Of a DNA stretch of 5,202 nt, positions 1-5,202 are shown one piece after another. Under the pieces are notes generated by a model that searched no databases, was not told the origin of the DNA, and was given only the letters and a program-made list of their open reading frames with translations. The stretch covers positions 1 to 5,202 of the forward strand of contig JAPKCE010000174.1 in assembly GCA_028823075.1 (NCBI GenBank), given 5' to 3'. Source of the DNA: Myxococcota bacterium. GTDB lineage: Bacteria > Myxococcota > UBA4151. The stretch's first letter is position 1; each line of letters begins with the position of its first letter. A program made the position numbers and the translations under genes.

Positions 1-757
1 TCCGCCATTTAATTCAGGCAAAGAGCGCAAGCATACCCGCTTAAAAACAGTCGCTGATGAGCAGGGTGACCGCGAGGGTTTTGGCGGTAAAAAGTACCGC
101 AGCGAAGCGATTAGCACGGCGAGTTATGGTGACAGCTTTAGTGACTTTATGGCTTTTTTAACGCCGCGCCTCGAACAAGCGTTTCGGCTGCTCAAACCGA
201 CAGGCAGCCTGTTCGTTCATCTCGACTACCGGGAAGTGCATTACTGTAAGGTGACTCTGGATCAGATCTTTGGGCGCGAAAGCTTCATCAACGAACTGAT
301 ATGGGCCTACGACTTTGGTGGGCGCAGCAAGAACCGTTGGTCTGCAAAACATGATAATATCCTGTGGTACGCCAAAAACCCCAAGGCCTACACCTTCAAC
401 TTTGAGGCGATGGAGCGCATTCCCTATATGGCGCCCGGTTTAGTCGGTCCCGAGAAGGCCAAACGCGGAAAAACGCCGACCGATGTCTGGTGGCATACCA
501 TCGTTCCCACCAACGGTAAGGAGCGCACAGGATACCCCACGCAAAAACCTCTCGGGGTGTTGCGGCGCATTATCGCTGTTCACAGCAACCCCGGTGATCA
601 CGTGCTCGACTTTTTCGCCGGCAGCGGGACCACCGGCGAGGCCGCGCTGCGCGCCGAACGCAACTGCACGCTCATCGACGCCAACCCTCAAGCGATAGCG
701 GTCATGGAACAACGCCTCGCCTTCGCTCAACCTCAGGTGCAACGAGCCGGGCCGTGA
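1..757 (+). CDS. Site-specific DNA methyltransferase, beta class (N4/N6 amino-methyltransferase family), 5'-truncated by window edge
   Basis: This enzyme would transfer a methyl group from S-adenosylmethionine to an exocyclic amino group of adenine (or cytosine) in DNA. The reading frame is open from the window edge: codons from base 2 read PPFNSGKER, and base 1 is the last base of the preceding codon, so the catalytic motif IV [D/N]PPF sits at the very edge. About 251 residues are visible. Motif X follows at visible residues 176-183 (TGYPTQKP) and the SAM-binding motif I at 203-212 (DFFAGSGTTG, bases 608-637). The order IV - recognition region - X - I defines the beta class, as in type III Mod subunits and many orphan adenine methylases. 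Visible residues 75-170 probably carry target recognition (FINELIW, HDNILWYAKN, TDVWWHTIVPTNGKE). The ATG at 149 is internal and not the start, because motif IV lies upstream. Only a short N-terminal part should be missing. The target sequence cannot be read, and no restriction endonuclease is visible, so an orphan methylase is plausible. The stop codon overlaps the hrpB start. Confidence 0.93.
   Translation, partial: PPFNSGKERKHTRLKTVADEQGDREGFGGKKYRSEAISTASYGDSFSDFMAFLTPRLEQAFRLLKPTGSLFVHLDYREVHYCKVTLDQIFGRESFINELIWAYDFGGRSKNRWSAKHDNILWYAKNPKAYTFNFEAMERIPYMAPGLVGPEKAKRGKTPTDVWWHTIVPTNGKERTGYPTQKPLGVLRRIIAVHSNPGDHVLDFFAGSGTTGEAALRAERNCTLIDANPQAIAVMEQRLAFAQPQVQRAGP
754..757 (+). other. GTGA start/stop overlap coupling the methyltransferase and hrpB
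   Basis: The GTG start of hrpB (754-756) and the TGA stop of the methyltransferase (755-757) share bases in the four-base overlap GTGA. The preceding ~20 bases contain no strong purine-rich ribosome binding site. Ribosomes ending the upstream gene therefore probably reinitiate at hrpB. The overlap itself is seen directly, while coupled translation is inferred. Confidence 0.8.
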
Positions 758-3156
758 CCTCGCTACCCGTCGAGTCCCACCTCGGCGACATTTTTGATAT
801 TCTTGAATGCGGTGACGACCTGTTGCTCAGCGCGCCACCTGGCAGCGGAAAAAGCACCGTCGTCCCCGCGGCTCTTCTCGACCGAAAGTGGTGCTCGGGT
901 GAGGTCTGGGTGAGCCAGCCTCGGCGTCTAGCGGCGACCGCCCTAGCTAGCCGCGTCGCCGAACTGCGCGGCAGTAAATTAGGCGGTGAAATCGGCTATT
1001 CGGTACGCTTTGACAGCGCCGTCAGCGGCGACACAAAACTGCGCTTCGTCACTGCGGGCTTGCTGCTCCGACGCCTCCAAAGCGACCCGTTTCTCGAAGG
1101 GATTTCTGCCGTTGTTCTGGACGAGTTCCATGAGCGCTCGCTGGACAGCGATCTCAGCTTGGCTCTGCTGCGGCAGATCAAAAGTGAGGCACGTCCCGAT
1201 CTGAGGTTAGTGGTGATGTCGGCGACCCTCGATTCGGCAGCCTTGCTCAAAGCCCTGCCCAGAGCCCGTCTGGTCCGAGCCGAGGGCAGACTACATCCTG
1301 TCGACATCGAGCACCTTGGCAGCGAAGACCGCCCTCTCGCTCAACGCGCCGCGACAGCCGCTAGCAGGGCGCTCTCAAACGACGGGAAAACACTTGTTTT
1401 TCTCCCTGGCGTTTATGAGATTGAGCGCTGCCAAGAAGCGCTGTCGGGCGCCAAGGTCCCGGTGCTACCCCTACATTCCCGCTTGCCCAAAAGCGCTCAA
1501 ATGAACGCCCTTCGCCCCGATCTCGGTGCGGCAATCATCCTGGCGACGAACATCGCCGAGACCAGTTTGACCATCGAAGGGCTGCGCTGCGTCGTCGATA
1601 GCGGTTTGGTGCGGCGTCCGATTTTTGATTCTCGTCTCGGGCTGACCCGATTGACCACCGTCGCCATCAGTCGCGCCTCGGCCGAGCAGCGGGCTGGGCG
1701 AGCTGGGCGTACCGGACCGGGTCATTGTTTTCGCCTTTGGTCCGCTGCTGAGCAGATGCAACGACGCGCCTTTGACGCGCCGGACATAGCGGAAGCCGAT
1801 CTCAGCAGCGCGGCGCTCCAGGTGCTCGCCTGGGGTCAAGATCCGCAAAAATTTCCCTGGTTCGAAAAACCGCCCAGCGGACATCTGCAACAAGCTATAA
1901 AACTACTCCGCGAGCTTGAGGCTGTGGATGAAGAAGGTGCGCTAACCAAGCTCGGCCGCCAACTTGCAGAGCTGCCGCTGGAGCCCCGCTTGGCGCGCAT
2001 GATGCTCAGCGCCGCTGAGCTTGGACTTGTGGAAACGGGGGCGCGCTTAGCTGCGCTCAGCTCCGAAGGGGATATCCTCAAGCGTCCGCCGCCGCCGGGT
2101 ATTATCGATGATCTCAGCTTTCGCCTTGCGCAACTCGAAGAGCCGAGCGCCCTAAGCGATAGCGGCGCCAGACGACGCGTCCTCCAGGTCGCGAGACAAC
2201 TCGAGCGCTTAATTGGCAAAGGAAAGCCGCGCCAAGGAGCTAAAGAGGACTGGCAATCTCTGTTGTTACCCGCTTTTTCCGATCGCCTAGCACGGCGTAA
2301 CGATGATGGAAGCTACGCCCTAGCAGCCGGGTTTCGCGCCGTATTGGGCAAGCGTAGCCGTTGTCCTAAGAGCGAACTCATTCTGGCCTTTAGTCTTCAG
2401 GCCAGCGCTCAAGGCCTGCCGCGCATCAGCGCTGCGCTACCCATTGAAGCGAGCAGCCTAAAGCGTAGCCAAAGCCTGGAACTGCGCTTCGATCCCGAAC
2501 GGAGCGCGGTGGTGTATGAGCGCATCGAAAGGCTCGGCAGCTTAGTGATTGCCCGCGTTCCTGCCCCTTCGGCTGCCGACGCTCTGGCGGTCAGCGCGCT
2601 GCTCTTTAGCGAATACAAAACACAACCAATGCGCGCCCTTAATTGGAGCAAAGAAGCCATCGCCTTTGCCCAACGGATTCGCTTTTGCCGCCACCACGGT
2701 GCCAGCGAGCTACCCGACCCCAACGACCACGTTGCCCTGCTCGAACAGATTTGCCACGGCCGCCGCAGTCTCGCTGAACTTAAACAAAGCGACCTTAAAA
2801 ATGCACTGGAAGCGCAGATGAGTTTTGAGCAGATGCGTAAACTGGCGGCCTGGGCGCCAACCCGGCTGAGCTTGGCCAGCGGCTCCTCGGCGCAAGTCAA
2901 CTACGCTGACGTCGATGCTCCGGTGGTCGCTGCGCGAGTTCAGGCCTTCTTCGGGCAAAGCGACAGCCCCTGTCTGGCGGAAGGCCGGGTAAAAGCGCTT
3001 TGCCATCTTCTGGCCCCTAACGGCCGCCCAGCGCAAATAACCCAAGACCTCGCTGGTTTCTGGGACGGCTCCTACACCGAAGTGCGAAAAGCACTGCGCG
3101 GACGTTACCCAAAACATGCCTGGCCGGAGAACCCGCGAATCCGGCAATCGTCGTAG
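754..3156 (+). CDS. hrpB: ATP-dependent DExH-box helicase HrpB
   Basis: HrpB is a cytoplasmic superfamily 2 helicase of the DEAH/RHA group. It is widespread in proteobacteria and its cellular role is still poorly defined. The 800 residues are close to the family's usual length, so the gene looks intact. Visible motifs are Walker A (APPGSGKST, 27-35), Ia (SQPRRLAA, 54-61), II (DEFH, 123-126), III (SAT, 156-158), FLPG (216-219), V (TNIAETSLTI, 265-274) and VI (QRAGRAGR, 312-319). A helicase-associated region follows at about 340-430 (LPLEPRLARMML). The last ~100 residues are the HrpB-specific C-terminal domain, ending in TQDLAGFW and RGRYPKHAWPENP; this distinguishes it from HrpA, which is much longer. 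The GTG start at 754 was chosen because it puts the family's usual LPV-type N terminus about 25 residues ahead of Walker A. There is no clear Shine-Dalgarno site in front. The GTGA overlap with the methyltransferase stop suggests translational coupling. A short inverted repeat surrounds the stop codon but has no T-tract. Confidence 0.96.
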   Translation: MTSLPVESHLGDIFDILECGDDLLLSAPPGSGKSTVVPAALLDRKWCSGEVWVSQPRRLAATALASRVAELRGSKLGGEIGYSVRFDSAVSGDTKLRFVTAGLLLRRLQSDPFLEGISAVVLDEFHERSLDSDLSLALLRQIKSEARPDLRLVVMSATLDSAALLKALPRARLVRAEGRLHPVDIEHLGSEDRPLAQRAATAASRALSNDGKTLVFLPGVYEIERCQEALSGAKVPVLPLHSRLPKSAQMNALRPDLGAAIILATNIAETSLTIEGLRCVVDSGLVRRPIFDSRLGLTRLTTVAISRASAEQRAGRAGRTGPGHCFRLWSAAEQMQRRAFDAPDIAEADLSSAALQVLAWGQDPQKFPWFEKPPSGHLQQAIKLLRELEAVDEEGALTKLGRQLAELPLEPRLARMMLSAAELGLVETGARLAALSSEGDILKRPPPPGIIDDLSFRLAQLEEPSALSDSGARRRVLQVARQLERLIGKGKPRQGAKEDWQSLLLPAFSDRLARRNDDGSYALAAGFRAVLGKRSRCPKSELILAFSLQASAQGLPRISAALPIEASSLKRSQSLELRFDPERSAVVYERIERLGSLVIARVPAPSAADALAVSALLFSEYKTQPMRALNWSKEAIAFAQRIRFCRHHGASELPDPNDHVALLEQICHGRRSLAELKQSDLKNALEAQMSFEQMRKLAAWAPTRLSLASGSSAQVNYADVDAPVVAARVQAFFGQSDSPCLAEGRVKALCHLLAPNGRPAQITQDLAGFWDGSYTEVRKALRGRYPKHAWPENPRIRQSS

Positions 3157-3202
3157 CCGACGAAACCCTCGCCGCCAACGTTCGATAAGCTAAGCGATCG
3201 TC

Positions 3203-3208
3203 AAGGAG
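3203..3208 (+). promoter_or_regulatory. Ribosome binding site of the lipoprotein gene
   Basis: AAGGAG lies seven bases ahead of the ATG at 3216, which is near-ideal Shine-Dalgarno sequence and spacing. It fixes the start. The frame is closed by TAA at 3186-3188, and there is no other ATG, GTG or TTG in frame between that stop and 3216. No convincing -35/-10 pair was found in the 59-bp gap after hrpB. Confidence 0.8.
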
Positions 3209-3215
3209 ACCTCAG

Positions 3216-4667
3216 ATGCAATACCAACTCGGAATTCTCATGCTTCTTATCAGCGCTTGCGGTGCCCCCCCGGCAGGCGGTGGCGACAACCGCCAGCAAA
3301 GGGACGCCGGTCCGATCGTCGAAACCGATGCTGGGCTCACCCAAGCGATCTGCGGCAACGGCGAGGTCGAAGCGGGCGAGGACTGTGACGACGGTAACGT
3401 TGACGACGGTGATGGTTGTGCCTCTAACTGTGTCGACGAGCAGGCAGGTCCAGTCGACGACCACGGTAACACGAACAACAAGGCGACCAGCCTAACGCTG
3501 GGAGCGGTCCAGCGGGGTATTTTTGAAACCGCCGATGATGTCGATGTCTTCGGGTTCAATATTGCCGTCGACGGAAATTACGAGTTGGCGATCGATGGTT
3601 CCGGCACCATCGCCTGCGCCCTGAAAGATGCCCGCGACAATACGCTGACCGAAGAGAGCGAAATCGGCGGATGTACGTTGAACGGTCAACTTAACGCAGG
3701 ACGTTACTACTTGGCCTTAGAGCTAGACGCCGGAGATGTCCCGGCTCGCTATAGCGTTCTGCTTAGCGAAGATGAAGGCGGCGGTGCAAACAGTGCCTGC
3801 GGGGATGGGATCCGCGACTTTGGCGAAGGCTGCGACGATGGCAACACCGAAGCCGGCGATGGTTGTGACCCCAACTGCCAACCCGAACTCGGCGAGGACG
3901 CCCAAGGCGATACCCGCGAGCAAGCTGCAGCGATCGAGGTCGGGCAAGCCAGCCAAGCAGCGATCAACCAAGGCGGCGACCTCGATTATTACGCCTTCAC
4001 CACTCAGGCAGCCGGCGAATACCAAATCGAGACCAGCGGCGACACCGATGTGTACTGCCATCTCGAAGATGCAGCGGGGGAAGAGATTGAATCGAACGAC
4101 GACAGCGGCGAGGGCACGAACTGCCAGATCATCATCGAACTCAGCGCCAACACAGGCTACTTTGTCAAAGTGAGGGGCTTTAGCGAAACCCGTGTCGGCG
4201 CTTACAGTCTTACCATTAGCTATCTGGTGCCGTCAGTCTGTGGCAACGGGCAAGTTGAGCGCGGCGAAAGCTGCGACGACGGCAACATCGCCGACGGTGA
4301 CGGCTGCGATTCGGCCTGCTCCATCGAAGACGACTTCGGTAACGACGACGCTCATGCTCACGGCATCACCGATCCATCGGAAACCGCCGCCAACTTATTA
4401 GCCGAAGACGAAGACTTCTTCCGCTTCGCGGCTCAAGCCAGCGGCTCGCGACAGATTCACACCGTCAGCACCATCGACACCTACTGCCACCTCTTCGACG
4501 ACCAGGGTAATGAACTGGCCACTAACGACGACGGCGGTGAAAGAACGAACTGCAAAATCGTCCACGAGTTAGTGGCGGGTCAAAACTATGTCATCAAAGT
4601 ACGTGGCTTTAGCTTAGTCACGACGGGTGATTACGCTTTGCACGTCGGCCCGGTGGTCGCCGAATAA
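3216..4667 (+). CDS. Secreted lipoprotein with three alternating DUF4215-type four-cysteine repeats and PPC-like beta domains
   Basis: This is a 483-residue exported lipoprotein of unknown function. The N terminus is a very short lipoprotein signal, a hydrophobic stretch at residues 5-12 ending in the lipobox ISAC with the lipidated cysteine at 15. A flexible Gly/Pro/Asp linker follows (about 16-44). Three modules of about 148 residues come next, each made of a four-cysteine repeat (C46/57/68/72; C195/206/217/221; C342/353/364/368, always spaced 11-11-4) followed by a PPC-like beta domain (about 82-184, 226-336, 371-480). The PPC-like domains show the usual aspartate-rich D-x-D-x-F/Y start (DDVDVFGF, GDLDYYAF, DEDFFRF) and, in modules 2 and 3, an NDD loop. 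Each also has a cysteine pair (134/153, 281/303, 424/446). Every cysteine except the lipid anchor is therefore potentially paired, which fits an oxidising extracytoplasmic location. The protein is very acidic, and the Asp clusters may bind calcium (inference). No catalytic motif or transmembrane segment is evident, so surface binding, adhesion or structure is likelier than enzymatic activity. Such repeats are typical of myxobacteria and relatives. A terminator follows the gene. Confidence 0.9.
   Translation: MQYQLGILMLLISACGAPPAGGGDNRQQRDAGPIVETDAGLTQAICGNGEVEAGEDCDDGNVDDGDGCASNCVDEQAGPVDDHGNTNNKATSLTLGAVQRGIFETADDVDVFGFNIAVDGNYELAIDGSGTIACALKDARDNTLTEESEIGGCTLNGQLNAGRYYLALELDAGDVPARYSVLLSEDEGGGANSACGDGIRDFGEGCDDGNTEAGDGCDPNCQPELGEDAQGDTREQAAAIEVGQASQAAINQGGDLDYYAFTTQAAGEYQIETSGDTDVYCHLEDAAGEEIESNDDSGEGTNCQIIIELSANTGYFVKVRGFSETRVGAYSLTISYLVPSVCGNGQVERGESCDDGNIADGDGCDSACSIEDDFGNDDAHAHGITDPSETAANLLAEDEDFFRFAAQASGSRQIHTVSTIDTYCHLFDDQGNELATNDDGGERTNCKIVHELVAGQNYVIKVRGFSLVTTGDYALHVGPVVAE
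3348..3437 (+). repeat. Four-cysteine (DUF4215-type) protein repeat 1
   Basis: Residues 45-74 of the lipoprotein read CGNGEVEAGEDCDDGN then DGDGCASNC. Cysteines are at 46, 57, 68 and 72. The pattern is that of the myxococcus cysteine-rich (DUF4215) repeat, which is presumed to form two disulfides. It directly follows the flexible linker behind the lipid anchor. Confidence 0.88.
3795..3884 (+). repeat. Four-cysteine (DUF4215-type) protein repeat 2
   Basis: Residues 194-223 read CGDGIRDFGEGCDDGN then GDGCDPNC, with cysteines at 195, 206, 217 and 221. Spacing is identical to repeat 1, from which it is 149 residues distant. It separates the first and second PPC-like domains. Confidence 0.88.
4236..4325 (+). 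repeat. Four-cysteine (DUF4215-type) protein repeat 3
   Basis: Residues 341-370 read CGNGQVERGESCDDGN then DGDGCDSAC, with cysteines at 342, 353, 364 and 368. It lies 147 residues after repeat 2 and precedes the final PPC-like domain. The CDDGN core is encoded by slightly different codons in the three copies, so the duplication is not recent. Confidence 0.88.
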
Positions 4668-4676
4668 AAATAAAAA

Positions 4677-4751
4677 GATCCTAAACAAAAGCAAACAATG
4701 CTCCGTTACCCAGTTTGAGGATCAGCCCTCCAGCTGCTAAAATGCTTTTGT
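4677..4751 (+). other. AT-rich 3' untranslated region with nested inverted repeats
   Basis: Two inverted repeats overlap here. GATCCTAAAC (4677-4686) pairs with GTTTGAGGATC (4713-4723) if one G is bulged. ACAAAAGCA (4685-4693) is the exact reverse complement of TGCTTTTGT (4743-4751). The two stems share bases 4685-4686, so they compete at that point. The region lies between the lipoprotein stop and the terminator. No reading frame or known RNA family was recognised, and the function is unknown. Confidence 0.4.
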
Positions 4752-4769
4752 ATTTTCTTGCTGCAGCAC

Positions 4770-4804
4770 GAACGCCCGGCTTAGGCTGGGCGTTCACCTT
4801 TTTT
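4770..4804 (+). terminator. Rho-independent terminator of the lipoprotein transcript
   Basis: GAACGCCCGGC (4770-4780) and GCTGGGCGTTC (4785-4795) form an 11-bp GC-rich stem with one G-U pair, closed by the loop TTAG. Three bases later comes a run of six T (4799-4804). Read on the minus strand, the G-U pair becomes an A-C mismatch and no T-run follows, so it is chiefly a + strand terminator, although the stem could partly serve the convergent fabH gene. Confidence 0.88.
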
Positions 4805-4811
4805 ATCTTAA

Positions 4812-5202
4812 TTAGTAACGGAAAACGCCGCCGCCCCAGGTGAAACCACTACCAAAGCCGGCCATCGCCAAGGTGTCACCGCGTTTAATTTTACCCTCGC
4901 GCACACCCTCGGCGAGCAAGGTTGGCAAGGTCGCCGCCGAGGTATTGCCAAAGCGTTCGATATTACTCGGAATTTTTTCCGTCGGTATTTTTAGACGATG
5001 AGCCACCATCTGATTAATGCGCAGGTTGGCTTGATGAAAAAGGAAATGGTCGATGTCATCAAGCTCTAGCTCAGCCTTTTTCAAACTGGCGAGCAACACC
5101 TCGGGCATGCGCGTGACAGCATGTTTAAAGACAAATCGGCCATCCATTTTCGGGAACATCATTCCCTTTTCGATCATCTCGGCGCTGATCAAGGGTTTGT
5201 AG
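4812..5202 (-). CDS. fabH: Beta-ketoacyl-ACP synthase III (FabH), C-terminal part, 5' end outside window
   Basis: KAS III performs the first condensation of type II fatty acid synthesis, joining an acyl-CoA primer (commonly acetyl-CoA) to malonyl-ACP in the cytoplasm. About 129 C-terminal residues of a family usually about 320 long are visible. The HQAN motif (His codon at 5034-5036) and GNTSA motif (Asn codon at 4944-4946) carry two of the three Cys-His-Asn catalytic residues, 30 residues apart as between His244 and Asn274 of E. coli FabH. The protein ends in the family's glycine-rich segment (GFGSGFTWGG) and VFRY. The catalytic cysteine lies outside the window. The frame stays open to the right edge, so the TTG at 5190-5192 is not the start. 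The gene is last in its unit and converges on the lipoprotein gene, so the frequent fabH-fabD-fabG order is absent here. The protein could also be a specialised KAS III paralogue; the visible part does not settle primer specificity. Confidence 0.9.
   Translation of the reverse strand, partial: YKPLISAEMIEKGMMFPKMDGRFVFKHAVTRMPEVLLASLKKAELELDDIDHFLFHQANLRINQMVAHRLKIPTEKIPSNIERFGNTSAATLPTLLAEGVREGKIKRGDTLAMAGFGSGFTWGGGVFRY

Noticed and set aside
149..757. ATG at 149 as the start of a short 202-residue methyltransferase
   Set aside because: The same frame is open to the window edge and encodes the catalytic PPF motif upstream, so 149 is an internal methionine and the gene is cut by the window, not shortened.
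1471..1893. Long antisense reading frames inside hrpB (for example 1471-1893, 2409-2900 and 2710-3147, minus strand)
   Set aside because: They lie opposite a well-supported helicase gene, have low-complexity Ser/Arg/Ala-rich products and match no family I know. They are shadows of GC-rich coding sequence.
1..3156. Methyltransferase plus helicase as a defence (restriction or BREX/DISARM-like) system
   Set aside because: The helicase is a canonical HrpB with its own family C-terminal domain, not a defence helicase. No nuclease, PglX/PglZ, phospholipase D or other defence gene is present.
3148..3163. Hairpin TCGTCG - TAGC - CGACGA around the hrpB stop codon as a terminator
   Set aside because: The stem is only 6 bp and is followed by AACCCTC rather than a T-run. 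It is more likely a chance inverted repeat.
3195..3968. Recurrent GCGATC / CGATCG words as possible methylation or binding sites
   Set aside because: They occur mostly inside coding sequence, where Ala-Ile and similar codon pairs explain them. Spacing is irregular and there is no evidence that the methyltransferase recognises them.
3723..4061. Antisense and out-of-frame open stretches within the lipoprotein gene
   Set aside because: They arise from the Asp/Gly/Ala-rich codons of the repeats. Products are Val/Ala- or Thr-rich with no recognisable start signals or domains.
4812..5192. TTG at 5190-5192 (minus strand) as the start of a small 126-residue protein
   Set aside because: The frame continues to the window edge and the protein is plainly the C-terminal third of FabH.

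Overview
The window looks like ordinary chromosome from a Gram-negative bacterium, most likely of the myxobacterial/Bradymonadales type (former Deltaproteobacteria). That placement rests mainly on one gene, a secreted lipoprotein built from four-cysteine 'CGNG..E.GE.CDDGN..DGDGC...C' repeats (DUF4215 / myxococcus disulfide repeat type) alternating with PPC-like beta domains. This architecture is abundant in those lineages. The coding sequence is moderately GC-rich, while the one larger intergenic gap is clearly AT-rich. No tRNA, rRNA, CRISPR array, insertion sequence, integrase or attachment site was seen.

Layout: (1) At 2-757 (+) lies the 3' part of a beta-class DNA methyltransferase gene, whose 5' end is outside the window. 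(2) At 754-3156 (+) is hrpB, a full-length DExH-box ATP-dependent helicase, which starts at a GTG that overlaps the methyltransferase stop codon (GTGA). (3) A 59-bp gap with a good Shine-Dalgarno site leads into 3216-4667 (+), the 483-residue three-module lipoprotein. (4) The 144-bp AT-rich gap at 4668-4811 holds inverted repeats and a strong rho-independent terminator for the + strand. (5) At 4812-5202 (-), converging on the lipoprotein gene, is the 3' part of a beta-ketoacyl-ACP synthase III (FabH) gene, whose 5' end is outside the window.

How the genes relate: the methyltransferase and hrpB are very probably co-transcribed and translationally coupled, although no shared function is established. 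The lipoprotein has its own ribosome binding site and could be read from the same transcript or from a promoter I cannot recognise. Its mRNA should end at the 4770-4804 terminator. FabH belongs to a separate transcription unit entering from the right. The lipoprotein is the least characterised gene and the most interesting in detail. Nothing in the window convincingly makes up a new multi-gene system.
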